A stretch of DNA of 64,000 nucleotides. Source: Achatina immaculata. Lineage: Eukaryota > Mollusca > Gastropoda > Stylommatophora > Achatinidae. The notes below the pieces were generated by a model that made no database searches, was not told where the DNA came from, and saw nothing but the letters and a program-made list of their open reading frames with translations. This document shows, one piece after another, positions 1 through 14,500 of the stretch. Position 1 is the stretch's first letter. Every line of letters begins with the position of its first letter. The stretch covers positions 13,661,963 to 13,725,962 of the forward strand of contig CM019701.1 of NCBI GenBank assembly GCA_009760885.1. Reading direction: 5' to 3'. A program made the position numbers and the translations under genes.

Positions 1-589
1 GAGTTGGAACAGATCAAGAAGTGTAAGGATCATGTCTTAAATACCTTATCACATGGCAGAGCTTTATCGCCTCCACAAGCAGAACCAAAGAATGATGAGG
101 AATCTTCTGGTGAAGGAAAGTTAAATAATGGAGATCAAAAACAGCATCCCAGTGATTGTGCAGGTAATCACTGCAGCAACAATGTTGATGACAAAGTACC
201 CAGATGTGATAATCATCACCTGTTTCGAGACATAAGTGATGTGAACATGAATGACAGAGTTCATGGGATTGATAATAATTCTGTTGGTGACAAAAGCAAA
301 GATGTTGTTAGCAAGCAGAACTATTGCGTTGACCAAAATAATCAAGATGTTGGAAGCAGTGAACCAGACAAGGATATATACAATGGTCAAATGACACGTG
401 TCACCAACAGTAGAACAGATTGGAAAAGAGATCGGTCATCTGAAGATTCTGTGTCATTACTTACAGACAATTCCAACAGTGCATTCCCAGTTATTGATGT
501 CAGTTCTGTCAATGTTGTGAAAAGAACAAAGTCACAGAAGAGCTCATTGGCAGAAAATACCAGCGACGACTCATCAGATGAGGATATTG
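1..589 (+). CDS. Gene 1 exon: Ser/Asp-rich region (5' end outside window)
   Basis: The frame is open from base 1 (codon position 1) and ends at a GTAAGC donor at 590 in phase 1. The 196 residues are hydrophilic, rich in Asn, Asp and Ser, with acidic stretches such as SSDDSSDEDI next to the basic VVKRTKSQKSS; this looks like a disordered, phosphorylatable linker. No upstream acceptor is visible, so the exon begins before the window. Confidence 0.8.
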
Positions 590-3500
590 GTAAGCTTGCG
601 TTATCTCTCTTATTTCATAGCATAAAACGTTATTAATATTCATTATTTATGGATTAAAAGGGGTGAAGACGCTGTCTGATTAGGCAGTCAGCGACCTGTA
701 GCTGATGAGCTTGCGTCAGGGTTTGCGAATCATAGCTGACCAAGATCCTTTCCCACCTCTCTGTTGGCATTCCCAGTAATGGGCATAGCCTGGCTAATGG
801 GGCAGGGATCACCATAGCCCCTGTGTTTGTGGAGTCTGCTAAATAAGCATTGCACATCCCCTGCTTTTTAACAACTCTGGGACTGAAAAAGTAGCTGCCA
901 TAACCCGCTCCCACGCTGTTATGATGCTGTACCTCAACACCTCTACAGCATCAGCTGCAAAGAACACAGCTCGCAGTTACAGGGAGATAACACAAGACAA
1001 GACAAGACAAATTATGGATTAAAAATGTACATTACTATTGCTGTTTGTGGATCTTGTTCTTTTTTTTCCACTTTTTAAAATCTCCTTGGAACTGAGAGAG
1101 GATATTCATTTTAGCTGATGCACATAGTGCTGAATGGAGAGTGCATTATGGCAGATATTTTTTTTAGGCTCAGATTGAAGTTAGAAATCAAGAAAAGATG
1201 CATTGCATCTTTATCATACTCTGTGACCATGGAAACTTATCCCCATTCCTTTAGCTAGACTGAGCCTGTTGTTGGAGAGAAGCAGTGGAGAACTGACCAG
1301 GGTGTAAGTCAGCTATGGTTTGCTGGCCCAGAAGCAAATGATCAGATAAGGGTTGGTGACTGCTGCACTGTGTGTATCTTCACACCTGTTATTTGTATAT
1401 GAAATATATTTAGTATTTCTGTTTATAGTTTTTAAAAAACCCATCAATATTGCTGTATCATACAAATATTTTTAAAGTTATATTTTGAGAATGAATGACA
1501 GATGAAAGGGGACCTAAAATCTTACAGAGATGAACTTTTAATCAGAAGCCTAGAATGCAGGAAATGCAAGATAACAGGTAGAGAGAAGCACTAATAATAA
1601 TCAGGTAAGCTGTTGTTCTTGACTTATGTGACCCCATGATACCATGTAGCATCATAGTAAAAGGCACATAATTAAAGCAAGTGGACAAATTCAAGTATTT
1701 AGAAACAATAATAACACAAGACGGAAGATACGAAACTGAAATAAGGAGCAGAATAGCCCAGGCCAAGTCAGCATTTATGAAAATGAAAAACGTGCTGTAC
1801 AATAAAGCTCCGTCGATGAACACCAGAAAGAGAGTTATTTAGTGTTACATTGAATTGTTATTATATGGATGGGAAGTATGGACGATAACAAGAGGATAGA
1901 TGGTTGTGGAAGTCTGTGATGACCAACACTTGACTGGATGGACCAGAGAGAGAAGAGAGAGAGAGAGAGAGAAAGATGATGCAATGAAGATTGAAGATAA
2001 TAACAATTACTGTTGAATGTTTTATTGTACTGTAAGAACATTTATAGATTTTTTTTTTTAATGAACATTTTCAGTGCCACTCACAAAACATTCAGAAAAT
2101 CCAGTGCATCATAAGTTGTGAAGAATCTTTTAATATTGCAGGTATTTATGCAGAAAGTTTTCGCTACTCAAACTGGGTGCGGGTAGATGAGAAGGATGAA
2201 ATGAAACTGATGGGACCATCTTCTATGCAATCACTGAAGTCAGCAACCAGCAGTCGGGGCAGTTATGATGATGGTACAGATATGGAAGTTCCGTTGAATT
2301 CAACAGGTGAGAGTTCGATGATGCTGGTGACATATTATGATTCATATAATACAGAATGTTTTGTCAGTAATTGTGCGTCACTGATGGTCTTTTCATTTAT
2401 ATCAAACTTGTCAGTGAACTTCAGCATGTTTCAGTCAGCATAGCTGTAAAAATATGTGCCAGACACTTATACTGAGTATACAGCTTCAGAAGGTATAGAG
2501 TGTCTGCAAGGCAACCATGTGCTGGTTTATACTTTACACATGACTGATAGTGTACAAGTGAAAATGACGTTTACTTTGTGAACTGCAGAGTTGTATATTC
2601 CTTGTATGTTCAGATTGTTGCTTAAATGTCTCAGTTGTCCCCATTTCTGATCATATATTCAGCCACTGATTTCAAGAACTGGGACTGTCAGAAATTTAAA
2701 TGACTATCACTGCCAGTAAACATACAATACATTGATCACTCTGTATAAGTAAACATACAGCACATTGACCAGCCATTGTCAGTAAACATACAGCACATTG
2801 ATCAGTCAGTATAAGTAAACATACAGCACATTGATCAGTCAGTATAAGTAAACATACAGCACATTGATCAGTCAGTATAAGTAAACATACAGCACATTGA
2901 TCAGTCAGTATAAGTAAACATACAGCACATTGATCAGTCAGTATAAGTAAACATACAGCACATTGATCAGTCAGTATAAGTAAACATACAGCACATTGAT
3001 CAGTCAGTATAAGTAAACATACAGCACATTGATCAGTCAGTATAAGTAAACATACAGCACATTGATCAGTCAGTATAAGTAAACATACAGCACATTGATC
3101 AGTCAGTATAAGTAAACATACAGCACATTGACCAGTCAGTGCCAGTAAACATACAGCACATTGACCAGTCAGTATAAGTAAACATACAGCACATTGATCA
3201 GTCAGTGCCAGTAAACATACAGCACATTGATCAGTCAGTATAAGTAAACATACAGCACATTGACCAGTCAGTGCCAGTAAACATACAGCACATTGATCAG
3301 TCAGTATAAGTAAACATACAGCACATTGATCAGTCAGTATAAGTAAACATACAGCACATTGATCAGTCAGTGCCAGTAAACATACAGCACATTGATCAGT
3401 CAGTATAAGTAAACATACAGCACATTGATCAGTCAGTATAAGTAAACATACAGCACATTGATCAGTCAGTATAAGTAAACATACAGCACATTGACCAGTC

Positions 3501-5453
3501 AGTGCCAGTAAACATACAGCACATTGATCAGTCAGTATAAGTAAACATACAGCACATTGATCAGTCAGTATAAGTAAACATACAGCACATTGACCAGTCA
3601 GTGCCAGTAAACATACAGCACATTGATCAGTCAGTATAAGTAAACATACAGCACATTGATCAGTCAGTATAAGTAAACATACAGCACATTGATCAGTCAG
3701 TGCCAGTAAACATACAGCACATTGATCAGTCAGTATAAGTAAACATACAGCACATTGATCAGTCAGTGCCAGTAAACATACAGCACATTGATCAGTCAGT
3801 ATAAGTAAACATACAGCACATTGATCAGTCAGTATAAGTAAACATACAGCACATTGATCAGTCAGTGCCAGTAAACATACAGCACATTGACCAGGGCTGA
3901 TTCACATCACCACACAGTGGTTTAGGTAGCAGGTTTTGTTATGATGTAACAACATTGGCCAACAGGACAGGTGTTGATTTATTCCCTGGTTAGTGGGCGT
4001 CTGAGTGGCGAAGTGGTTAGTACACTGGTCTCTCATGGTGAAGGTCGGGGGTTTGAATCCGGCTGGAGGCATCCCAGACATCCAGCTGTAGATAAGGGCA
4101 CCCAACTTCTCCTGGAGTTGGGGAAGAAAAGGCGGCCAGGCGTGATACTGACCACATCACCCTCTAGTGTGCTGACAGGTCTGGGAAAGTATGGGCACTA
4201 ACACCATATCCCTGTGTGCCCCTAAGGCATGACAAGATTACCTTTTTTTGTGGAAATTGGCAAACTGCCTATTTCTAAAGTGTGCTCCAAGAAGTTAGAA
4301 AATTCCTGTCTCCCCATCCACTATGAGACTTGGTCAGTTTTCATGTAGTAGCATCACTGCCTAGAACTGGAGTTCGCAGTTTCACAGAGATAATATGACA
4401 TCTGCTTTGTTCTCTTCATTTTCACCATGACAGTTGTCAAAGGAGATTTGTACAACAAAGTTTGCATTTATTCATGCAGTTTGCTCCAATGTTGCATTTC
4501 TTATCTTATATCTTATATCCTTCCCATGCCGTTAAAAGTCACTTAGGGCTCGCATTTACTGGTTTATGTAAGTAATCACTTGTACTCCTCCTCTCAGCAT
4601 CAGACGAAGTTTTCAGTGACCCACCCTCTCAAGCTGTAGCTAGTTTGATGTCCAAGCCCACAGTACCTTCACAGCAGGGGTTTAAGCACCAGTACATGTC
4701 ACGTCGCAAATGTTTGATACAGAGAGCAGATAGCCAGCAAGAGTACCACAGGCTTTCTGCCAGGATCTATGGTAGGTCACCAAAAATGTATAATCTAGGG
4801 AAAAAAAGTAAGAATAGCTTTATTACTTAATGAGCACACAAAGCTGTTCCTACTTTTTTCCTAGTTTATACATTTTGGTATCACAGCTTTATTGCAGTGG
4901 CTTCGTGTAATAATACTAATTATAATTATTCACTACTTATACGCTAATTATTCCTATGTAGGTCACATGTGTATGAGGAGAAAGAATGGATGGCAAACTT
5001 CTTTTGTTATAACTTAAAACTTTGGAATATCTTTAGCAGTATTATTAAATAAGTGGATGTCTTTTTTTTTTTTTTTTGGTTTTGTTTGGGCAGGTGTTGT
5101 GGATTAAGAGCCTTAATCATGTTACGCTGATTCCTTCTTGATTCATTTTGAATAGTACACAAATAATGGATAGAGCTGAGAAGCCAGAAGGCAATAAGAA
5201 CCCACCCCCCACCCTACCACCACCACTATCCACTGTTTTAGAACCCCTCCATACTGATTTCTGTCCATGTTTTACTCCTTTGTCCTTAGTCTCATCTGAG
5301 GCAGCCATAGTCAGTGCCATTTAGTGTCAGTGTCGTACCTTAATTAATTTTGACAGATCTGATTTGCACATTTGTGAATGTGCTTTATGTGTTGTTGCTT
5401 GCCTTATATGATAAAAGTAAGGGTAATGAGACATGCTGGTGTAGCAGTTTTTC

Positions 5454-5512
<59 letters not shown>

Positions 5513-8500
5513 CACTGTAAGTGATTGTTATTTTTTCATGAATGACTACAGAAGTTTTGAATACAGCATATATAAAGAGGAACTATGAGAGGCAGCAAAT
5601 TTCAGTGTTTCTGCTGCCTACAGGCAGAGATAGTGAGCCAGATTTGCAGGATGAAGATTGTGCTCTTAAGTTAGGCTTCCACAGATCAGCCCATGTACAA
5701 AAATAAATGACTGACATGTTTAGGAGAACTACCTCTAAAAAAAAATGTCTTTATTGTAAGAACAAGCATACCAGGGCACTATATGCACAGCTGAAAAGCA
5801 GGGTATTCTCATAAATATCATTTTCTTTTATCAAGGATTAAATCTGAGTTGATAAAAAAAAAGATATTTTAAGGACATTTGGTATATCTTTTATTCAGAC
5901 ATCTTAGCTGGTATTCAGACATCTTAGCTGGTATTCAAACATCTTAGCTGGTATTCAGACATCTTAGCTGGTATTCAGACATCTTAGCTGGTATCCAAAC
6001 ATCTTAGCTGGTATTCAGACATCTTAGCTGGTATTCAGACATCTTAGCTGATATTTAGACATTGTAGCTGGTATTCAGACATCTTAGCTGGTATGTTATT
6101 TGTTGAATAAAAATAATTAAAGGTTTATAGAATTGCAATATCACATATAAGATGGTGGTGCATGACTTATATATAGATTAAAAACTGGTCTTTGGATATT
6201 AAAAGTTTGGAAACCACTGATGTAGATTATTGATTTTTTGTAGGCATGGATTGTCGCATGTGCTTCCAACTGTTTTAAAATTACTATACAATGACCTTGA
6301 AACACATTTTTTTAAAAACTGTTCCTTTCTTTTGACACCTGTATGATCTACACATCTTTGTGCTGAATGATTGTCATTGCTGCCATCTGGTTTTATAATT
6401 ATTACATTTATATACAGACCAGGACAGACAAGTGACAGTTGATAGGATCTCAGACAGTGAAGATCTGGGGCTTCATCTTCTTGATAGTTACCCAGCCTAC
6501 ATCACATCTGTAGATCCAGGTGAGTCTATAGGAAGAAACATGGCTTTTGAAGCCTTGAAATCTCAGTTTAAATAGGTCAGTTTATCATTATGTCATGTAT
6601 TGTTTTGCTCAAGGTTTTCTAATTCATTTGCTTACAGATATTGTTTATATTTGGTTATATTCTGAAGGAGACCTTTTTTTCTCCTTAGAGCAGTGAGTTT
6701 AATGTTATTTGTTGTTGGTGAGGTGAAAATGTTGAGACACAGAATCATGTTGGATGGGAAGTGGGTTGTGGTAGCTATGTTTATATTGGATGGGAAGTGG
6801 GTTGTGGTAGCTATGTTTATGTTGGATGGGAAGTGGGTTGTGGTAGCTATGTTTATATTGGATGGGAAGTGGGTTGTGCTAACTATGTTTATGTTGGATA
6901 GGAAATGGGTAGTGGTAGCTGTGTTTGTTGTATGGGAAGTGGGTTGTGGTAGCTATGTTTATGTTGGATGGGAAGTGGGTTGTGGTAGCTATTTTCACAA
7001 TCCCTAAGAGGAGCTAAAAAGCAAGGGGGTGTGCAGTACTTCTTTATCAGACTCCACTACCAGGTGGACTGTGGTGATCCCTGGTCCCATTATCCAGGCT
7101 AGGCCTGTTGCTGGGGGTATCAGCAGAGAGATGGTTAGTTATGGCTTGCCTGCCAACCCTGACACAAACATAGGTCACAGACTTCCAGATGGAAGAGATT
7201 TTTCACCCTTCTGAAGGAGATAATAATGGTGGTGACTGTTTTCATCTCAGAAGACAGTTTTGTAGCAGGTGCAAGAATTTGATATACTTGTGCTGTTAAC
7301 GTACCATGCCCATTTTTGTATTAACTCCTTCAGGACTCTGCAGGTGAGCTCCAAAAATGACAAGACATTTGTCTGGAAATCTAGCAGAGTTGCTTGGGAT
7401 GACAGACTTTAAAGTATTTGAGCTTTTGTGTGTGTGTGTGTGATGCCAGTATCTGAGTGTTACGAGATAGTTTTGTATTAATGTAATGCATAAATGTATA
7501 ATTTTATATTAATGTATTGCGTAAATGTGTACTTTTCAGCAACCAAAATTCTTGTTTTGTATGTCTTAACTTTTGTTATGGCTTGCTTTGTGACCAGGCA
7601 GTGCAGCAGAGAAAGCAGGCATCACAGAGGGTCAGATCCTTGTCTCTGTGAATGACCAGAACGTCCTTAATACTGACCATGCAGATATTGTCAAGCTCAT
7701 ACACAGCTGTAAGTAAACTCTTTTCCTGTAAGTAAACTCTTTCTGCAAGTAAACTCTCTTCCTGTAAGTAAACTCTCTTCCTGTAAGTAAACTCTTCCTG
7801 TAAGTAAACTCTCTTCCTGTAAGTAAACTCTCTTCCTGTAAGTAAACTCTCTTTCTGTAAGCAAACTCTTTCTGTAAGTAAACTCTTCCTGTAAGTAAAC
7901 TCCCTTCCTGTAAGTAAACTCCCTTCCTGTAAGTAAACTCTTCCTGTAAGTAAACTCTCTTCCTATAAGTAAACTCTCTTCCTGTAAGTAAACTCTCTTT
8001 CTGTAAGTAAACTTCCTGTAAGTAAACTCTCGTCCTGTAAGTAAACTCTCTTTCTGTAAGTAAACTCTCTTCCTCTTTGTTTTTTTTTTTCCTACTGTTA
8101 TATTTTTTTCCTACTGTTTTTAAAAAAAATTCTTCTCCCCATTTTTTTCACATAGTCAGTGAATGTGTGATTGCTCTTTATTCAGCTCCTCTTTCTTATC
8201 AGCTTTCAGCGAACATTTTCATTAGACATCTTAGCTGTCTAAAGCACTTTACACATACACGTACTCAGTTGCCATGCTTGTATGCTGAATGGGTTCAAAG
8301 AAATATAATGATATTTGTTTCTGGTAATGTCTAGTGAAGGGAAGTGTCAAACTGGGCGTGGCTAGCAGTGATTTTCAACCTGTGAGAGACCTACAAGCAG
8401 CAGTCATGTCTGGGCACATGTTCAAACTGGGAAACAACACTTTCAAAATGTGGAAAAGGAGGTACCTTGTGCTGCGGCAGGATAATTGCTTGTATTACTA

Positions 8501-11500
8501 CAGGAATGAGCAGGTACAAGAAAGTGTGTAATGTCAATGAGTGATTGTTTGTATTTTATTGTTGGTATAGTTTTCATCTGTTTTAATGCCAGTCCGTATT
8601 TAATTTTTTTTTTTTTTTTTGTTCTGGAAAATTTATTTTGAAATTAATTATTTTTTTAAATTATTAGATTTGTTAGCAAATTATTTTTGTCTTTTCACCT
8701 GTTAATGATAATAGTTGATGATAGTTGATGTTGATGATAGCAGTCTCAGGATGCTCTTCCAATTTGCTGCTTTGCCAAGCTTTTCAGTAGGCTCCATTGT
8801 AAAAGAGATCACATTGATCCTAGCCACGTTTGACACACTGGTTTGACATATCCTGTGTCAAGAAAACACTCTGAGGAAATGCTGTAAGGTCTTGGTCAAC
8901 AGTTTGATTTGCCAGCTTCTGACACTGAGTGAAAATCTTTTCTAGAATGACTACAGAAGTTTTGAAAGTGATTGTTGTTATCTTTTCTTGAATGACTACA
9001 GAAGTTTTGAAAGTGATTGTTGTTATCTTTGCTTGAATGACTACAGAAGTTTTGAAAGTGATTGTTGTTATCTTTGCTTGAATGACTACAGAAGTTTTGA
9101 AAGTGATTGTTGTTATCTTTTCTTGAATGACTACAGAAGTTTTGAAAGTGATTGTTGTTATCTTTTCTTGAATGACTACAGAAGTTTTGAAAGTGATTGT
9201 TGTTATCTTTTCTTGAATGACTACAGAAGTTTTGAAAGTGATTGTTGTTATCTTTGCTTGAATGACTACAGAAGTTTTGAAAATGATTGTTGTTATCTTT
9301 GCTTGAATGACTACAGAAGTTTTGAAAGTGATTGTTGTTATCTTTTGCTTGAATGACTACAGAAGTTTTGAAAGTGATTGTTGTTATCTTTGCTTGAATG
9401 ACTACAGAAGTTTTGAAAGTGATTGTTGTTATCTTTGCTTGAATGACTACAGAAGTTTTGAAAGTGATTGTTGTTATCTTTGCTTGAATGACTACAGAAG
9501 TTTTGAAAGTGATTGTTATTATCTTTGCTTGAATGACTACAGAAGTTTTGAAAGTGATTGTTGTTATCTTTGCTTGAATGACTACAGAAGTTTTGAAAGT
9601 GATTGTTGTTATCTTTGCTTGAATGACTACAGAAGTTTTGAAAGTGATTGTTATTATCTTTGCTTGAATGACTACAGAAGTTTTGAAAGTGATTGTTGTT
9701 ATCTTTGCATGAATGACTACAGAAGTTTTGAAAGTGATTGTTGTTAATTTTGCTTAAATTACTACAGAAGTTTTGAAAGTGATTGTTGTTATAAACTTTC
9801 TTCTTAAAAAGAGTTGTAGTTGCTAGCGAAGCAGCTGTGGGAACTTGCCTCTTCAAAGAGTTTTGTTTGTTTCTTGATTGTGCTTGTGTGTTCTTTTATA
9901 TTTGCTCTTGTTCTGTTTAATATCAACAGAATATGTCTGTTTTGCTGCTTTATGGAGCTTTGTGAAGTGAAAGATGTTTTTGTTGTGGTGAAGACTCATA
10001 CAAATGTGCAGTTCTTTCTTATTTTTTAGTCACCAGTTTTTAAAGTATGAAGTTAATGTTTGATATGTATTCTACGTCTCAGGAGACTGACCCTCTCGGA
10101 GCTATCCCTTTGGCCGGCTATACTATTTCTCGTCACTCAGATGCTGGCAAAGACTTTTGTTTCAAAGCGGAGAAATTTGGAGGAAGGACTTACTACTTTG
10201 TTGCAGACAATCGGGATCAGATGACTGCGTGAGCTAGCAAAGATTTTTTTTTTTCAGTCACTAACTTTTGTTTCATCTTAATTCTCTCTCATGTTTTTTT
10301 TTATTTGATCTTAATACTGTTTTGATTTTTTTTTAACATTATCTTAGTGTTATTGTTCTCTTTTTTGGTCATATTTTAATGTTGTGAGAAACACATAAAT
10401 GTCTTTGAATGTATATGCTACAGAAGAGTTCTTCAAATATCATGGACACGAAAAGGAACAAATATATCCATACTACAAGAACTTAATATTAAAGAAGACT
10501 GGCTAGTAAAGAGGATTAAACAGAGAAAAGTTGAATATTTTGGACACATTAAACGTCATGAGAATTTAGAGAAGATAGTCTTGGAAGGGTACATAATGGG
10601 AGGAAGACCAAGGTGAAGATGGGTGCAAGACATCGTTGATAATCTGGAAATGGATGCATCAGCAGTAGAGCATCTTGCTTACAACCAAGAGGCCTACAGA
10701 AGAGCTGTTAGGGAGGCAAAGTTCGTCAAGGGACATGCAAATGTCTTTAAGAGACATAGTCTGAGTATAGTATATAAATAACAAAACTAAAAGTCTGAAT
10801 ACTGCATATAAGATAACAAAAATAAAAATCTGTGTGGGTAAAGTTTCCGTTTTCTTGCCATTAAGGCATACTGGGGATACGGCGTTAGGGCCGTATTTTC
10901 CAGGACCTTTGGCACATGAAAGTGTGATGTGGTCAGTATCACGCCTGGCCACTTTACCTTTGGAGATTTCTCTGATACCAATTTTTAGAGGGTGAGTGGA
11001 TCCTGGGGCCTTTTTGGTGTGTACCAGAAAAAAATCTCACTGCTGGGACTAAACTCGGTACCACCGGTATGTAAACTGAGTTTCTAACCACTATGCTGTA
11101 TATAAAATAAGAAAACTAAATGTCTGTATACAGTGTATAAAATAACAATATAAATTCTGAGTGTGGTATATAACATAATTTTAAAACTAAAAGTCTGTAT
11201 CTTACATCCTTCCCATGCCGTTAAACATCACATAGGGCTCGCAGGGTAATTTGCCAAGTTTTCCTGTTTTCAGTGCGCTTTTCAGCCTCATCAGGGGATG
11301 TTATTCCTACTAAACTGGCCTCTCTTAACAATGTCCTCTTTAGAATTTCATGGTGGTCGACTTCTTTTTCTTCAGCCTGTTGCATTCCACTTGATACCTT
11401 GTTTTGGGATTCTCTGGTTGTTTCTTCTGAGCACATGACCGACATATGTCTGTCTCCTTTTTCTGATCACCCATGAGATTGGTTGTTGTTCACCCATCTG

Positions 11501-14500
11501 TCTGATCTCTGCGTTGTTCTTGAACTCGTTCCACTTTATACTGAGTGTTTTCCTTAGCCATTTGTTTCCAAGGGTCTAGTTTCTTGTCTATTTCTTTAGT
11601 TGTTTTCCAGCTTTCACATGCATAAATGAGGGTGGATATTACATTTGAACTGAATAATCTTAACTTGGTTTTTGTGGTTATAACTTTTGAGTGCCATATG
11701 TTCTCAAGATTCGTGAAGATCAATGCTGCTTTTGCAATTCTAATTCTAACTTCCTTTCTGGTGTCACCATCCTGATCTATGTAGCTGCCGAGGTATGTTA
11801 AAAGGTTTACTTCTTCAACAGCTGTTCCTTCTACGTATATTTGTCCTTCATGGTTAATGAGAAGTTTCGTTATTTTTGTTTTATCTTTGTTAATTTCAGG
11901 TCCTATCTTGCTAGCCAGTGAAGTCAGGGTATCTGTTTTTTCTTGCATGGAATTCACATTGTCACTGATAAGAGTTATGTCATCAGCAAAATCAAGATCT
12001 TCGAGTTGGGTCTCACGTACCCAATCAATACCTGTGTTACCTGTGCAGCATTTTTTCATTATGAAGTCTATGGCAATTCCAAAAAGCAAGGGAGATAGTA
12101 TACATCCTTGTTTCACGCCTGTTTCAATCTGAAACCATTCACCCATTCCTTCTTCTGTGTTGACTGCACAAACATATCCATTGTAGAGGTCTCTAATGAT
12201 GTTGACAATTTTAGATGGTATTGTGGAGATTACTCAGAACAAATTCATGGATAATGCTGGTGTGTGGTGATATTCAGGTTTTTGTTTTTTTTATAACAGA
12301 ACAAATAAATTTAATCACACTTTAGTGAAATATATCTTCAGTTTTATTATGGAAAAGTAGACAAGTTGAAAAACTGGTCTTAACATCCAGGGCAGTCAAG
12401 GCCTGTTAGGTGTACAACTATGTACATCACTGAATAATCAAAACATTTTTGTTTTCCTTGTAACAGATGGGTTGGGGCCCTCAGTGAAGCTTCCATTCTT
12501 TCCAAGAGAAGAGTAAGTGCATTCATTTCAGAACTTTCATTTTGCTATTTGTTCTTTGTATTTAGTCTCAAAGTTTTGAACTGAAATGAGCTTAATTTAA
12601 TTTTTGTTAAACTGTATTTTTCTTAATGACCAGCTCAGAGAATGGAAGTATTTGTTGTTATGGGAAGTGTTTCAGTTATTGTTGTCGCATAGGAGTTTTC
12701 TGTCTGAACTTTGCACATGGTCAAGATTCATATGGGTTGAATCTACAGAGAAAAGGCCACAACTTTCCAGAGCCAAATTTCTTTACTCCAGCAGCACTTC
12801 AGCTCTTTAGAAGACAGAAACATGATCCATGAAAACAAAGTACAACAGAGTACACTGTAAGCTTAGTTATAAGTGTATTAGGGAAGATATATGAGGGCTG
12901 GAGTTAGGCTGGTCAATAGTCACCTGTCCTCACATGAGAAGGCTGTGGATTTTTGACCCAATACTTGTGCCTTTCTGTCAAAAATATATGCCAGAAATAA
13001 GATGTTGGAGAACACATTTTCTGTTTGTAGGGTGAGGTATACTGAATGCTGTCAGAATCATGTGATAGTCAGTGTCATGAATAAAAGACTGTCCATGCCA
13101 GGCAATGAAATTTTTTTGTTTCTTCATATTAAATTTACATCTTTTTCTTCTTCCTCTTCCTTTTTTCCACTTCTTCCAAATTTTATACTCTAATATACTT
13201 AGACAGAGTGGCAGGTCGATTGCATGAATCTCATTGAAAATCATTTCTGAATATTCACAACAACTTCTGTGAGATTGTAATGAACAAATACAGATTCATT
13301 TTTGGGAGAGAAAAAGCTTACAGAAAAATATATGGATTATCACCCATTCACCCATATTCATTTTTAAATTCCATTTCTTTCAGAATAAAAAAAATGTTTG
13401 TAATCAGGTTAAGAATTCATGCCAGTTAACTCTCTTTGCAGAATGATTCCTTCTTGAGTGTCAGCAGTCAGAATGTAGGATTACCTGCCCTTCATATTCT
13501 CAAACCAGAATGTGCAGGATTTCTTGGAAAACTGAGTCCGAGCGGACGTTCATGGAAACGTAGATATTGTGTGCTGAAAGATGCCTGCCTTTACTATTAC
13601 AAGGATAAGAGTTCCGTCAGTGCTTTGGGTAAACTTTATATTATTGTGTCTGAACCATAGAGAAATTAGCTTGAACTCTTTGCTTATTTTATGTGAGAGA
13701 CTTTATAGGCAAGTCAATATTGACATTCCGATCTGAAGTCAAAGGTGTAATTGTTGTTTTCTGTTGTTTTGTTTAAAAAAAAAATTGCTCAAAAGGCATT
13801 CAGAGAAAGAAAAGACACAGAGAACATTTACAAACAGCCTTGTAGTGTTGATAAACAGCCTAGTATTGCTGATAAACAGCCTGGTAGTGTTGATAAACAG
13901 CCTGGTAGTGTGTAAATGTAATCATAAGCATTGATGAGATAACCACCAGTAAAGAAGCTTGTGAACAAAAAAAAAAACATTAGATGATGGATGGTTTAGA
14001 CACTTTGTAGCCTGTTTAACCAGCAGGGAGGACATGTAGCTACAAGATCAAAGGAAGACGGTGAATTTACGGTGTGCTTGACATTTCAGTGACAAATACT
14101 GTCACACAGAAAACACCTTCAACAGTTAAAGAAATCCATTATTAATCTTAAAGAAACAAATTTTATTTATGTAAATGTGTGCATCTTTACTGATTTTTTT
14201 TTTTTTTTTTGGCAATATAAAATGGCCAGGCTGACAATAATTTTTTTCTTAAGCCGTTTCCCATATTAGAACCAAGTGTTTTTTTTTTTGTTCTGAAAGT
14301 TGTTATTCATGTCATACATGTAAGTGATTTTGACATTATAAAATACTGAAACTGATATTAGTTTGTTCCTTTCCCAGGGGTAGCTCACCTGCATGGTTAC
14401 ACATTGGACACTGGAAACTATCCTCGGCGAAAATGTAGCTTCACCTTACAACCACCAGAGAAGAATATGAAGATATTTGCCTTCAATGCAGACAACGAGA

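Noticed and set aside
2711..3895. CRISPR-like array of regularly spaced repeats
   Set aside because: The repeats are directly tandem with no unique spacers, and the DNA is eukaryotic. The same applies to all other arrays here.
4645..4830. Independent 61-codon gene
   Set aside because: This is the in-frame part of a gene 1 exon read through its donor into the intron.
8988..9856. 122, 146 and 172 codon repetitive ORFs
   Set aside because: Produced by the 45 bp minisatellite inside gene 1 intron 6.
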